This document shows positions 36,441-49,825 of a DNA stretch of 64,000 nucleotides, piece by piece (position 1 is the stretch's first letter; each line of letters starts with the position of its first letter). Source of the stretch: Glossina fuscipes (Eukaryota > Arthropoda > Insecta > Diptera > Glossinidae); contig NW_023998414.1 in assembly GCF_014805625.2 (NCBI RefSeq), positions 20,678,590 through 20,742,589 of the forward strand, in the 5' to 3' direction. The translations under genes and the position numbers were made by a program. The notes under the pieces are model-generated. The model did no database searches. It worked only from the letters and a program-made list of their open reading frames with translations, and was not told the DNA's origin.

Positions 36441-39037
36441 CAGTATATTATCCTAGCGAGAAGCGAAGTTAAATTTTTTTCATTGTTTTAAAAATAATGA
36501 AAATAGCGTCGCGCGAACGACACTAAATTGTAAAAAAAAACTATCGAACGAACATGAACTTTCGACAGACATCGTCTATGGTTTGGCAATTTGTAAAAAT
36601 AGAGATGAAGCGCCAGCCAAGATTATGTTTGACCGATGTGTGATACCTTATGAAATTGATGTTTCGCATTTCGAGAAGATCACTCAGGTATACAGAGATT
36701 ATAAAGTATATTAATTCTTGATTGTAAAATTTGACGTTAGTTTAGTTATAGCAGTTTGTGTCTCAACCCATATCTGTCCTCAGTCTATTACTTCAACGAA
36801 TTTCAAAAAAGCAAAAACTAAGACCGAATGCTTGCTATACTTTTGTATACACACATTCCAAGTATAGCCTTACACAACTGGATAGAAAAGTGGCATAATA
36901 CTCCTACAAACCCACGTGCAAGAATGCAAAATCAAGAAGAGTTAACCTAAATAACCTAGTAATGCGATAGACAATAATATAACATATCGACATCAGATTT
37001 GGAATAAGTGTACCATGATACCAGAGCTATCTAAAGGCTCTACTATTCCGGTCCTCGATATTACACGGCCGCAATTAGCAAAATGCTACGCATTTCTTAC
37101 ACAATCGCTTAAAATACAGTGTGTGAAGAATTCACCTACATAAACATAAATAAAATAGGCCTAGGAAGGACCTGATAATGGAAGAAAACATTGTATCACA
37201 ATTTTTAAGTGAGTCAAAAACAATTGCGTTCTGAATCGAATGAATCGAAACCGTGAAAAAATCGCCTAATTTTATAATAAACCTCTTCAGCCAAACGGGA
37301 GTGCTTCGCAACCATGTGAAAAAGCTTATAATGTTTGTGGTAAGGATCGTTTATCCAAATCATCTGCTGGGTTCTACGTAAAGAACGCGCTTTGTGTTTA
37401 ATGGAATTGAAAGGGAACCAAGCAGCGTGAGACAATTGATTCCATTCTTTCCTGTCAATGACTTATGCGATTGAAGCACGCAATTGAGGTAAAGCCTCAA
37501 AAATTGATCAAAAGGTGCGCTTCATCGTCTTCCAAGAAGATTTGTGATTCTTTGATGACCCTGCAAAAATTAGGGGAAATCAAATGCGAAATTTTTATGC
37601 ATTCAATGGACATTCTCTTGATATTGTTAAAGTGATTTGGAGATCTACGTCAGTCGCTTCAGTTTTTCATGCGGCAATCCTCGATATTCTATTGCGATGG
37701 CATAATGATTTTGCCGCAAGTCCTAACAAAAAGAAGATCCCAGCATTTTTCTTAACTCAATATATTTTCGGTTCTTCATCTCTCTATAAAATGCTTTATA
37801 ATTTCCAATTTAGTTTGACTGTGTTACATACATCATAAACAAGTTTTTCTTACAAATTTGATTTTCAGGGTAAAATTTAATAATATTTTGCAAATATTTT
37901 CCGAGAAAATTCTTTACTGCATTTTATTCGATTTTTCTTATAGGTTTTTACAACACTTGCACCGAATACGTTTTCTTTCAGTTTTTTACAAAATTATGCA
38001 GTTTTCCTTAATCGACTACGATACATATTCCAATGAGAGGAAAATGAAAACAAAACGGAGCTGGTAACTGTAAAACTCTCATAACAGAAGTATTCAATTT
38101 AACCCCTTTCGACGGTTAGGTCGCTTACGCGTAAATATTCTCTGATGGGCATAAATTTCACAATAGAATTGGCTGCGACAAAATTCTTTTATAAACTCTA
38201 GGGTGAAAAAATGTTTAAAGCGAAATAAAATAAATATAATTATTACCGTATAAAATGATAGTAAAAAATAAAAAATGTATTAAATGTCTGCTGCTAAAAC
38301 GTTCGAGAGAACGTTTCTTTCGGACCGATAAGAACTACCACAACAATCCACAATCAATAACAAAAGCTATAGATAGGCACGCGGTTAAGTTGGTTAGTGT
38401 GCATAGGCAAAGTGATTGCAAAGCCAAAAATTTATTTTTTTAAATTTATTTTAATAAAAATAAAATTTTATTTTTTAGAATCACTTCCATCAATTTTTGA
38501 AAGTATAAGTCTATGATCTCCTCTCCCACATGATTAACTTGTTTTTTTACTTCTTTTATACCTTTTGAATGGAGCATAAGAAAAAAACAACTCCAAATTA
38601 TATAAGGTGGACTTGAAGTAGATATTCGAAATCAGTTGTTAATTGTTAGAATTTTCAAAATCATATGTTCCTCCTCAATTCTGATAATCATTACTTAAAT
38701 TTAAAGCACAGCTATACAAGTTTTCATTTCACTTAGTCGCACTCTTCAATTGATATTGTGATTACAATTTCAAAACTTTTAGCAGACCAAAGACGAAGTT
38801 TTTTAACATAGCTCTGATGTTATTTTTTAGATTATTTCATTGGTATTATTTGGTAAAAATGAATACTCTACACGCTTTTCAAATATTTTTAAAGGAAAAA
38901 AAAAGTAAATACCTAGTACGCGAAGATATTTGGGGAAAATCAGACATAAGTCGTATGTCGTTTTCAAAACAACTGGAACATAAAAATATAATATAAAAAA
39001 TAATAATATAATAATATATAATAATAATATATTAATA

Positions 39038-39077
<40 letters not shown>

Positions 39078-41099
39078 TATCATCCTTTTTTAGAATCATG
39101 TTTAATTTGTAACCTATGCGGTAGGTAAATAAATTTAGACGTCTGACTTCAAAGGGTTAACGCAAAGAATTAATTTGCTCTCTTCAACTCTCTTATTAAA
39201 GACTTTCTCCGCAAATGCTCTCCGTATGAATGCGAGAAAACAACAATAATATAAGGGTTAAAATTTGTTTGAATATACACAGGAAATGAAACATCATTGG
39301 TCGTAAGTGCAAACACTCATACATATGAACGTAAAGTTAAATAAAACACAGCACCTACAATTATAACAAAATTAATATGTTGGTGCGCAAGCAACTCCTA
39401 GCACGGAAATTATGAAAATGTTAATGTGTTGTTAGCTGTTTCATAGGAGGAGCCAAAAAGCAAATAACTGCATAGTTAATTGAACACACAAAGCAACATT
39501 TATAAATTACATCTGCAAAATATAAAAATGATGCCTTAGCGACAATTTCAATAGGGTCGTTTATCGTTTACGCTTATCAACACACAATGGGTAGGGTGTC
39601 ATTGTATATATAGGTATCAGGTGAATGAATATCAATGCTGTGTACTGTTTTTTTTTTTTGATATAATAAAGTTTTGTAGATAATTTTGTGTAGTTTTGTA
39701 TTTGTGTTTTGTTCGATGTAGAGATTTGCCTTTAATCAATCATTTATTTAAGCTTTTAATTAATGAGAAAAACCCTAAGCAACAAGACACAACTATGTCA
39801 ATAATAAACGTTCTTCGCATTTCGAGATTTTTAGTTTTACCCTTTTACTCTTCTGACAAACACTATGCCTAACATATGCAATACAAACCACCCCATTTGT
39901 TTTGTTCTTATTACATTTAATCAATCAGAGGCTGAGGGTATGATTGTTCTTCCAATTCATTTGCAACCGTCCAACAGCCAGAAAGACTCATAATAAAAGA
40001 AATTTTTAATCGCTATAAAATACAACGTTTACGATATCATATCGGTTTGTTTGTCCACTTCGCATTGGTATTCCAAAAAACGCAGCTAGCAAAACAAAAT
40101 GCTGAGTAAAAGGTTTTTGTTCATAATACGCGCAACGAAAGCTCTGAGAAACACTAATGAAGAAACGAAAAATTTCATTATGTTTCGTCTCGTTAAGAAC
40201 TTACAATCTGTGTAGAAAGTCTTGCTTGCTGTGAATGCCATCTAAGTCTACCTAAAGACACTTATCAAAAAATTGGGAGATTTTTATGTTTCATTCGAGG
40301 CATCCAGAGATAACTGGATGCTGCTTTACGATTTCTTATGCTACTACACAATGTCATTATAGATATTTCCTGCTTCCATTTATAGCATTTCCTTTGACTA
40401 CCACCACATTTGTTTATCTAAAACAAGCGTAAGATTTTCCAGTCCAGTTTGCAATGTCTGTCCGTACGTCGATTTGCCCGCCTGACAAGTTTCAAAGTGC
40501 ACATGATCCGCTCATAACAGAGAAAAACTTAAAAAAGATATTCATGTACACGTTGCGGCTTTGTCCGGCTCTTAACAACGCGAACATAATTTTCTCACCT
40601 CTGCTTATACAGTTCGATTTTACTTTTAAATATTTGAAGCAGAAAGAAAAGTTTTGCAACGTCAACCAGAAAAGCAATATTTTTATGTTCAACGCATACT
40701 AACAAAGCAGGATACAAAAAGGTACACAATGGATTTGTAGGATAGCTTGACGGTGTAAATGGCCAATAATGCGGTTAACTTGTCTAATGAGCTGTCAAAG
40801 TGTAATGGAAGCGTTATTATTCAATTATTCCATTTTTTGCTCTTCTTCATAATTCTTTGTGAAACCAGTTACTTGCACATCAAAGCCTCGATTTACGTTC
40901 AGTTCCTTTAATTGATGATGATGATGATGATCAGAAGTTTTGTTGAGTGCGTTTATTAACACAAGAATGATCGAATTATCGTTGATTTAACTCATAGCCA
41001 CTTTCATGTTTCAAACGAATACGTGTAGAGTGAAAATATGAAATTTTTAAAAAAATTTTAATGACTTTCTGAAGACTCTAAATATTTTACTCGGTGTTC
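36441..41099. other. No gene supported; unassigned sequence
   Basis: The frame 37214-37435 (minus) and its neighbourhood look more complex than random but match nothing I know. A TA/poly(A) tract lies at 39037-39080. A short palindrome (AAACGTTC and GAACGTTT) sits at about 38298-38317. The frame 40454-40702 is discussed among the findings. Confidence 0.4.
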
Positions 41100-41335
41100 G
41101 ATTTTTTATACCTATTACCGAAGGATGATGATGTGTATTCATTTTCTCAAAATATTTGCAACATACACAAGGAAGCTTCAGAAAAACCATAAAGTACATA
41201 TGCTCTTAATCAGAGTCAGATGCCGTATCAAGTTCGGCATACCGATCTGTCCATTCATTGGGAAACAATCTCTTGCTAGCAAAAAAACTGAAAGTATCGA
41301 CTTGAAATTTTTCGAAAACATTGAAACCGATTAAA
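41100..41335 (+). repeat. INE-1-like dispersed repeat
   Basis: Starts TATACCTATTACCGAAGG and later has GCAACATACACAAGGAAGC, CCATAAAGTACATATGCTCT and GATCTGTCCATTC. These follow the order of the Drosophila INE-1 internal region as I recall it (AGAAGGAAGCGTTTCCGAC, then a CATATAAAGTATATATAT stretch, then GTCCGTCTGTCC). Diverged. Confidence 0.55.
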
Positions 41336-42594
41336 GGATACGCCTACACAATGCCCACACGCGTATACATCAATAACCGCGAATATCTTTGCTTTCCGTG
41401 TATTTTGCCTGTCACTTAGGAAGTACAACAGACAGATATGACATATAAATTTCCGGAAATAGAGAAAAAATCGCCACGCGCACCCAATGTTATAGGGTAT
41501 GAGAATTTAGTTCTTTTCCTTTGTTTCAATCGTTTTTCGGATAACGATGATAGGTATAAAATGGTCACGGTCACGACCGAATATAAATTGCTTACTTGTT
41601 TAATTTGGTTCGACAGGGATTGCTTTGTTTGATTGTTTCGCCTTTTGTTGTACTCTTTTTTCAATGTGCAATTCTCATTTCTTTTATGCATATAATCAGA
41701 GTTTGATTGTAATTTCATTTACTTTGAGCCTCAAACAACTGTCACAAGTCTGCAATAATTCCCTAAATGGCTTAGCGTCTTACTTTATCTTCAGCGCTTA
41801 ACATTTTATAAGATTGTCGATCACGACACTATTGTAATAAAATAGAAGACTTTCAATTTATTGGCCTTTACGTTGTTTATTTTTAAAAGATGTTACCATC
41901 TTTTCTTGTAGTCCACGAAGTTTTCATCTAACGTAAAAAATGCATGTGCACCAATGAAACTCTTTTCAGAGGAAAGCCTAATGCGAAAATTATTTTTCTA
42001 TAAAATTTTCTAAAACTTTTTATTCTGCTATTTAATTAAATTTTATCCTCGTTGTCAAATTCAATATGTCTGCAATTTTCATCGTTTAGCTTAGCACGTG
42101 TCTTACTTTTATCCTTCGTCAAGCTGTTCAAATTCATTTTCATTTCTCAATGCAACCCTAACTATGCGCACGAACTTTACGTTACATTTTTTTTACATAT
42201 CAGGTGATCATAAAAATACATTCTATCCAAGCCATTTTCAAGAGCATTCGCTCATGTGCTCGAGTATGCCATTCCATCAAGTTTCCATTCCACCAAATAT
42301 CTTGAAAATAGCGTATTGTGCGTCGCACACAAGATGTCATAGACATAGGCAGGCTATAATAAAAAGCCTGGTCTATCTCGATCCCTTCTGGGTTGCTGCA
42401 AGCATTTCCCCAAAGTCGACACACTCGATGCAGCATAGAATACAAAAAGAAGCGACTTACGCAAAACAACTATAAATGAACATAAACATAATTGCATTGT
42501 CATTGCATTAAAAAACAAAAAAAAATGTTAAAAATTTTGAAAAAAAATAAGCCGAACTGTTAGAATGTGTGCATAATTTGGATGAGGCTTATCT

Positions 42595-42625
<31 letters not shown>

Positions 42626-42984
42626 GCAACAGCATTACTAATATGAAAATGAAATGAATCGAAAAAGGGACGCAAGCTTGACAAAATTGACAGAGCAACT
42701 ACAATAGAGCAGTAACTGTTTGAAAGCTATCTAAACATCGTACGTCACGAATGCAACACACAATGCTGCGATATCGGTGATGTGCATTTTGTGTGAAGCG
42801 AGGCTTTTGAAAGTTGAAACCTAAAATCCTCATCATATCTAACATAACATCTACATATCAAAATAATACAATGAAGGATTGCTTTGCGTATTTTACCGAT
42901 TTCTCGATGTAACTCCGATGGTGTCTCCAGGGAATTTACTTGAATGGAGGATCGCTCAGGCTGATGTCATTGATTATATTAGGT
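41336..42984. other. No gene seen
   Basis: The frames 42098-42475 (plus) and 42200-42469 (minus) overlap each other and neither shows a domain. A TA run lies at 42596-42621. Confidence 0.4.
41555..41615 (-). repeat. Repeat terminus, inverted relative of 49.8 kb
   Basis: On the minus strand AAACAAGTAAGCAATTTATA is followed by TTCGGTCGTGACCGTGACC and TTATACC. This has the same order as the 49.8 kb copy. Possibly the right side of the repeat at 41.1 kb read from the other direction. Confidence 0.45.
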
Positions 42985-43975
42985 GCTTGCATGTATCCTG
43001 ATATCAAAGAAAATACTTTTTCCACCATTTTCTATTACTTTTCCCCTCTGTCTGGCAACATGGCGATACCGTGTCGAAAGAACGATATTGATTTAGCAGC
43101 GTTCGAATCATCGACCCATTTTCACATATCTTCAGTATTTCGAAACCTCGTGCCAGCCAAGCCATGCTGCATCGATCGCTCTGAACAAGTGGTAATTGGA
43201 AAGCGCTATGTCTGATGAGTACGCTGGCTGTGGTAGAACGTTCCATTCAAGCTGCGACAGTGTAACCTTGACAACTCTTGCAACGATTGTTGCCGAGCGT
43301 TGTCAGAGAATCACTTTCCGTTACCACATCTTTGCAACAATACGTCGTTTAATTCGTTCAATTGACGTCGGTAGACATCGGCAGTAGCAGCTTTATTCAG
43401 TTTTAACAGCTGCTTATATACTGCACCTTGCTGATCTCATCATATGCTTAGCAAAACTTTATGGCGATGAATATTACGCCTCGGAGTCGATATGGATGGC
43501 TCTCCTGGACTAGTGCATGAGTTTTTACGCTTAATTTTGGCGTAATAGATCCACTTTTCAACGCCGACGACAATTCGCTTTTGCATGGCAAGCAATTAAA
43601 CTGCGATCTTGAAATCGTTCGAAATGGTATTTCCCGTCAATTCGTATGGTAGTCATTTTCCACCCTTTTCGCTCTTTCACATCGCATGTAAACATCTACA
43701 GCCAGTTGATAAATCTATTGCTAGGCTGTTCAGATGTTATTTGAAAGTTCAAGCTAGGTTTTCACCCAATAACTCTTGCAATTCATTGTCTTCGAACTTA
43801 TTTGGCCCGTCAGGCAGTTTGCTAGCGAAATCGCCGCCTTTAAACTGTTCAAACTAAAACCAGAGGCATCGCCGTAAGCTTCTAAAAGTGTTTGATGGAC
43901 TTCGGCAGCAGTTTTCATCAAATCAAGCAACATGTGTAATGAATGTCGAAAATTCCATTTTACGTGTTCTATGAT
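42985..43975 (-). mobile_element. Mariner copy (irritans-like), catalytic residues lost
   Basis: Reverse-oriented relative of the 20.7 kb copy, traceable over about 1 kb. The N-terminal part reads KTAAEVHQTLLEAYGDAS (ATG at 43918). The block equivalent to VTGDEKWIYYDNPKRK reads VVGVEKWIYYAKIKR, so the first catalytic Asp is Val (codon at 43560-43562). The block equivalent to SPDIAPSDYHLF reads SSDIALSNYHLF, so the third Asp is Asn (43195-43197). The region around the second Asp is short of a few bases. It cannot encode an active transposase. Confidence 0.85.
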
Positions 43976-44895
43976 TATCGTCTGTAGACATCAAATAACA
44001 TTTGTCAATAGATGCCGCTGTTAAAAATACATTTAAACACCTGATAGCAGGATGCCATTCAACGTGAAAGGGAAACATTCTATTTTACTGGTGGTCAATA
44101 AATGGGACGTGACATTCATAATTCTGATGTTGACGACATTGATTTCCATCATTGACAGACACAAATAAAGCAGCTAAGAAATATGCGTTGTATGTTCCGA
44201 AATAAGTATGAAAGCTTATTACTTGGAATATATGGAAGCCAATCGCATCTTGCTGTCTGTTTACCCGGGGTTCCCGAATTGATATAAGCCGATACGTTCA
44301 TCTATATTTTTGTTCGTCTGTCTCGGCAATTCTGTCACCATACGGAGTTTTGCTCACCGTTCAAGTGACTTGACAACTCAATCCACTCAAATGAGAGACG
44401 CGTTGCCCCGACTATAGCCGCCTTGAACGGGCTGGCTAGGTTAATCATCAAAAACCGAATTTTGCAAAAAAGAAAATTTATTTCTTACTTTGTCATTGAA
44501 CTTATTTTTACCGAGTATCATATGTCACTTCCATGTCCATAGGTAATAAGAAATTCAAGCAATTCCTCTGATATCAATTTTTGCTTTAAGATATTCAGTG
44601 AATAGATTAGTTGTCTCAATCGACTCTGCTTCATTAATAAATACTAGCGGCTATCCAGAATAGCTCTTTAGGCATCTAGCACACGAATCTCTTATACTAA
44701 CTTTAAGGTTAAGCCTTTAATATCTTTTAAACTGACTTTAAAGTTCAGCCTTTTCTGCGCTTATTCTGGCATCTTGGTGCCTGTTTAAGTCCGTAGACCA
44801 TAAAAAGCCTTTTTTTTTTTCAACTCACATGCATGTGTACGTTGTCTTATAAATATCGACTTGTCTCTACATTAAACTGTAAAATTTTATAATCT
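43976..44895. other. No gene seen
   Basis: Complex sequence upstream of the truncated non-LTR element. No RT or RNase H traces were found here, consistent with 5' truncation near 44896. Confidence 0.45.
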
Positions 44896-45291
44896 ACACA
44901 TATCATCAGCACTACTCTTCCATTAAACCTCAATTAATTTCACCTTTATATCCAGCAAATGTTGAAAAAATCACGCTCCAAACCTTTTCGAGAATTCGTC
45001 TTGGCCATACAATTGCAACTCACCAATGGATCTTAAAGAAGTCTTCCTTCCCAATCTGCAATTGTGGACAAATTCTCACTTTAAAGCACATTCTCCGTGA
45101 CTGCCATAACTTTATCTTGGCTAGAAGTATTGCATTTGAACCGACTAATTCTATGGACATTCTCAAGTCAGCTACAGAACAGAATATCCATAAAATATAT
45201 TACTTTATTAAAACTGCTAGGCTCAATATCTAACCTATTTTTATAAATTGGAGCCGATAGCCTGTGTTGCTGGTGCTCCACGTCTATCATC

Positions 45292-45326
<35 letters not shown>
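44896..45326 (+). mobile_element. Non-LTR retrotransposon 3' end with TAA-repeat tail (I-clade-like)
   Basis: An open stretch of about 110 codons ends at the TAA at 45231. It contains FSRIRLGHTIATHQWIL, CNCGQILTLKHILRDC and HNFILARS, the conserved zinc-knuckle-like C-terminus that follows the RT/RNase H of Jockey, R1 and I elements (RLGHT, then C-C-LT-HIL-CP). A short 3' untranslated region of about 60 bases leads to a (TAA)n tract at 45292-45326, a terminus like that of the Drosophila I factor. The element is 5' truncated, as usual for non-LTR insertions. This is the least decayed transposon fragment in the window. Confidence 0.8.
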
Positions 45327-47129
45327 TAATCGAAAGAAGAAGGATTCAAACGAAGCACATTCGTGTGGAAGTAAATTTTGCAAAAGGGCTAAGATTAGTC
45401 CCGTAAGCCACATTATATTTTCGATTCAAAACACGAAAGATCAAACAAGCTTTAGACCAGGATGTAGGATGAGACATATAATGTCCATCCATAGCTAGCT
45501 TCTAGTGCGCACTCAACATACTTGAAATAGACTTTCAATCATTATCGGGTTTTACGTTAACAGCAAGTCATAAAGACTCTTAAGAATTCTCATTAAATTC
45601 TTTTTTTCGAAACTTAAGGTTCAATTCATGTCTTAATAATGTCGATCCGTGTCCAATATTTTCTTATAGATTACCTTACAATCTTTACTTCTTTCGTTTA
45701 AAACTTGATTAAGGGATTTTAACTGCTTCGTCATAAGCGTCATTATCACACTCTTCTCTAATAAATACACTTCGCTTGAGCTACTCAAAAAACGATGACC
45801 TTAACAGTGCTATTCGTATATAGCAGCAATGTTTTCTTCAGTTTCGGATCAAGGTTCCGCCTCACCAATTATATGAGAGTCCAATCCAAGCAAAAGCAGG
45901 AAAGGAATATCTTTGGTTTCTTTAACTTTTACCAGTGCATTGGTAACAGATTTAACTTCAAGTTATTATTACAGTTATCGTCTATAACATCCGTTATATT
46001 TCGGTATACAAATAGTCGACCATTGATGAGTAAAATTCTACAGTTTCGGAAAACATCACACATCCACTTATTTTTTATCTATCTCTGTTAACACATGACA
46101 CAGTGCCTAGTCTACATAGTAGTAGTACAGTGCCGTGCGCATAACGATATTGTGAACGCGCCTCTCTTAATTAAAATCGTAAATCGGCACATCAGTATCC
46201 AATCAAATTAATATAAACAAATTCATCGGGCTCTTTGGCACTGCACTCACTGCCACTTTCCAAACAGAGTGGTGTCTTGCTTATCACTTCGGAAACATTA
46301 ATATTGTATAGTTGTAGAAGTATACGTTTAATTTGGTCGTTTTTTTTTTTTTTTTTTTTTTAACAATATATACACTCCTTCAATAACTGAACTGGACACT
46401 ACTCTTACCTACAATTAGTTTAAACGGTTCCAAGTATTCTTTCCTAATACGATTTTAAGCTACTTCGTGATTACGTAAGAAAGAAAGTACGCTCATTAGC
46501 ATGTGACATAAGTGACCGAATTTAACCCCAAAAATGATTTATTTCTATTTTTCGCAAACATATCTTGTGGCCCATCTTGCCAGTAAGATGTATCATTCCC
46601 CGAAGCCACAATAGTTGATCACTTCTTCTTACATCATAGGAATTCCTTCAGGAGAACCTGCTAATTACCCTTTTCTTATAATATACGTATGGTCACTTGC
46701 TTCTGCATCTCGATATCGAACGCTTTCTTCAAGAAGGGCAAATAAAAAGGCGACCTACAAATGCTTCTAACTCTCGTGACCTTTTATTTCATGAGCATTT
46801 GTTAAAGAGACACTCGGTTATTATTTTAATTTTCTTAAAAAAAACATTTTATTCGGCAATGAGAGAAAATATATTTTGATGTCATTATGAACAATATTTT
46901 TTTAAAAGTTACAATTTTATTATAATTAAAAACTTTGTTGGCAAATATGTACAATGCAAGTAAATAACTTTACCACTTACACATAAAATTTGCTTATGAT
47001 ATGGAAATGTTTTTTAAGTTTAACAAAAGCTTGAAAATGAACGTGCGATCAATCCCCCCTGCATTTGTATTGTTAACCTAATAGTAAAACACCAGTAACT
47101 TATCATTAAAAATTATTTTATTAGTTTTC
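45327..47129. other. No gene seen
   Basis: The frames 45795-46091 and 46697-46879 have no recognisable domains. A poly(T) run lies near 46341-46361. Confidence 0.4.
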
Positions 47130-47965
47130 AAAACATTTTCTTTTCTGATCCGCACACTGTTGCATACAATTACTTGTCTTGGCATTTCCTCTATTCTGCT
47201 TGAGACACCTCTAAAGTTGGGTCAACGGCCTCTTCCGTCAATGAAAATTGTTTCCCACGCAGTCCGGTTACAAAATCAACTCGTTACATATAACATGAAG
47301 ACGACGATACCGCAATTCATCGCGTCTTGTGATGATGCATGATAACCTACCGACATTTGTTTGCCTTCCTTATCTCATCAAATGCTCCTGGCAAACAAAT
47401 AATGGGTAGTCTCCGATTCAGATCGTTTTCATCATTTTACGTTTCTCTAAAGGCCATGGCGTTACATGTCTAGTTTTTGTAAAGAAACCGGCAACCGTTC
47501 GCTTAAAGGGCTTCCGACCGCGAAGAACTTTCATTGGATTTGGATTCATCTTGAAAGAGAAGAACCGATAGTTATGTACCTTCTATTATATGTCACCTGG
47601 TTCACGTTCTTATACACATCTTTTGTAATACCGCCGTTGTGTTCCTTAAGCATTCGAGACGAGTATCGAGTTTTTGAGATTTCGTGAAATTATGTGGGAT
47701 TAAAGCAGGAAAACCCTTTCACACAATTAAATGATTATGCAATAGTTTATATATTGTGATGGACATAGTAACTGAAGTTGGCTCGACTTGTATTTTTGGT
47801 TTTTGCACAGCGTCAACGTATCCTGACATAATAACTTGGATTTTGGACGAACTTCACAGCTATCACCAGGGGGCGAATGGCGGCCACAATTTGAAATCAT
47901 TACCATCAACAGTCGACGTAAGCTAATCGATGCACGCTTATTTTTATAATCCACGTCGAAAGTCG
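47130..47965 (-). mobile_element. Mariner copy (mellifera/capitata-type), second catalytic Asp replaced
   Basis: Minus-strand traces in order: YKLLHNHLIV, IPHNFTKSQKLDTRLECL, LFQDESKSNESSSRSEAL, ICLPGAFDEIRKANKCR, IMHHHKTR, GKQFSLTEEAVDPTLEVSQA and a C-terminal fragment. These follow the order of a mariner transposase from the linker to the C-terminus. The block normally read HHDNAS is HHHKTR, so the second catalytic Asp is His (about 47329-47331). Stops are scattered throughout. It is the same family as the deleted copy at 35.1 kb; the stretch 47640-47900 is clearly alike with 35254-35530. Confidence 0.82.
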
Positions 47966-48638
47966 TTAAAAATGATCGCGTGAAAATTTTCACGAGTTAA
48001 TTAAATTTTCACTTTAAGCCATCATTTGCAAAACACTATAAGGAACACAATTTACGCTCAAATCAGGGTATGAGTTCGAAATACGAAACTTTGATTCAAA
48101 TGACATCTGGCAAGGTACAGTGCTGCCAAGTTAAAAATATAAATCGTGATTTACGCGCTGACATGCATCGTAAACATTTGAGATGCGTAAGCATGCAAAA
48201 CTATTTCGATCTATATCAATCCGCAAATCATATCACACTTTCTCCGATGATAATAAATGGCGCAAATCGAGCCATTGATGTAAAGAGAAATGAAATTTTT
48301 TCGTAGATAGCAGCTTCGCAATAAAAGCAATCTAACAACTAATCTTTAATTGCAATTAAAGTTTAATGCAAGGAATTGGTTCTGCCATTTCATCTAAATA
48401 GAATGCTTAACCATTAATTATTATTGGTAGAGTGTGTATGCGCTTTCGTAAACGTATAATTTTATAAAAGAAAGAATAATTGCATTAATTTGCAATTTAT
48501 TTTATATAAACATAGATACGTATACGTATACACGAATATGTACGTGTTTGTGTTTGTGTGTGTGTGTGTGTATGTGTGTATATGTATGTGTATGTATTTT
48601 AACGTGTGAATCGAAGCAATATTAGCAGTAGCAATAGC

Positions 48639-48651
48639 AGTAGTAGTAGTT

Positions 48652-48693
<42 letters not shown>
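48639..48693. repeat. (GTA)n microsatellite
   Basis: About 18 trinucleotide units with one TTG interruption. Confidence 0.95.
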
Positions 48694-49240
48694 TTGGTAG
48701 CAGCAGTAGTAGTTAGCAGTTAGGAGCAATTTATCTTTGTAATTTGCCACAATCTAATGCATTAAATGTTCATAAAGAACATTTCAATTAAAATAATTAA
48801 CACAGCAAATACACTTTCGCATGCGAACGCATACAACGTAAAACGACCGGCACACAACACCAGATAACGATACCATATATGACAACCAATAGAACGATGA
48901 AAGGGGAATGAAAACGAAGAAGCAGGAGGCAGCACACATAAAATACTTTTTGGTAGAAATACAACAGCACTCAATTAGGCATAATACATACATTACGATA
49001 TACATACATTCATGTATACATACATATTATATATATGTTTAATGTCTTGAGGTTGAATTTTTCAAAAAAAAAAGAAAAACGCATGCTGTTTACAAACATT
49101 TAACATATAACGTATGTATGTATGGTAAGAGTGTAATTTACATACATACATACATACATCTTTGCTTGTATTTGTCAAATGTTTTCACAATTTCACTTAC
49201 CAATACTAATATAATATATCTTTATAAAAATGCTATTAAC

Positions 49241-49304
49241 GATAATGATGATGATGATAATGATGATGATGACGATGATAAAGATGATAATGATGATGAT
49301 GATG
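49241..49304. repeat. (GAT)n microsatellite
   Basis: About 21 units with AAT and GAC variants; reads as Asp-rich in one frame but is not a gene. Confidence 0.95.
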
Positions 49305-49825
49305 GCATGTTGTATACGGTGGTTATGGTGGTGGAAATTGACTCATTTAAAACAAGATCTAAGAAGAGAGTCCTTTTAATTATAATTAAACATGCGATTT
49401 AGCGTATAAGCGGTTACAACTTGCTATCTACACATTTACAATTAAAAAAAAAAAAAAAAAAAAAAAGAAACAATAAGGCTCCCTTGTCTTTTCAAAGCAT
49501 CTTTAATGAAAAGCAGAATACTTATTATTTTCGCTCATCCAGGTGTAATTGTCAATATACAGAACATATCCAAGCAAACCAAGATACACCAAGATACGTA
49601 ATGTATAACATACATATAACAAATTGAGCTTTTGGAAATTCAGTGATCCGTTGCTTTTCGTGTGCATTTCATTCATGCATTTCATATGTTTTGTAGAATA
49701 ACAGTAACTTTAACTTATTAGGGCTCAATATTTCTTATATCACCAAATGCAACAACAATATATTTAAGAGACTGAGACCATTTACAATTTGATTGTTCGA
49801 CATTCAAACTTGCTTTGTTACAAAT

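Larger units (their letters stand above)
47966..49825. other. Non-coding, simple-repeat-rich from 48.4 kb
   Basis: The frame 48070-48306 has no recognisable domain. Then come a GT run near 48550-48580, the GTA and GAT microsatellites, CATA repeats near 49140-49160 and a poly(A) run near 49444. Confidence 0.5.

Noticed and set aside
38298..38317. Short palindrome AAACGTTC/GAACGTTT as a hairpin or operator
   Set aside because: An eight-base arm in AT-rich DNA is expected by chance and nothing adjoining gives it a role.
42098..42475. Opposed frames of 125 and 89 codons
   Set aside because: They overlap each other on opposite strands and neither matches a family; the WGNAC in the minus frame was too little to call a retrotransposon.
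49241..49304. Asp-rich peptide from the GAT repeat
   Set aside because: A translated microsatellite, not a protein.
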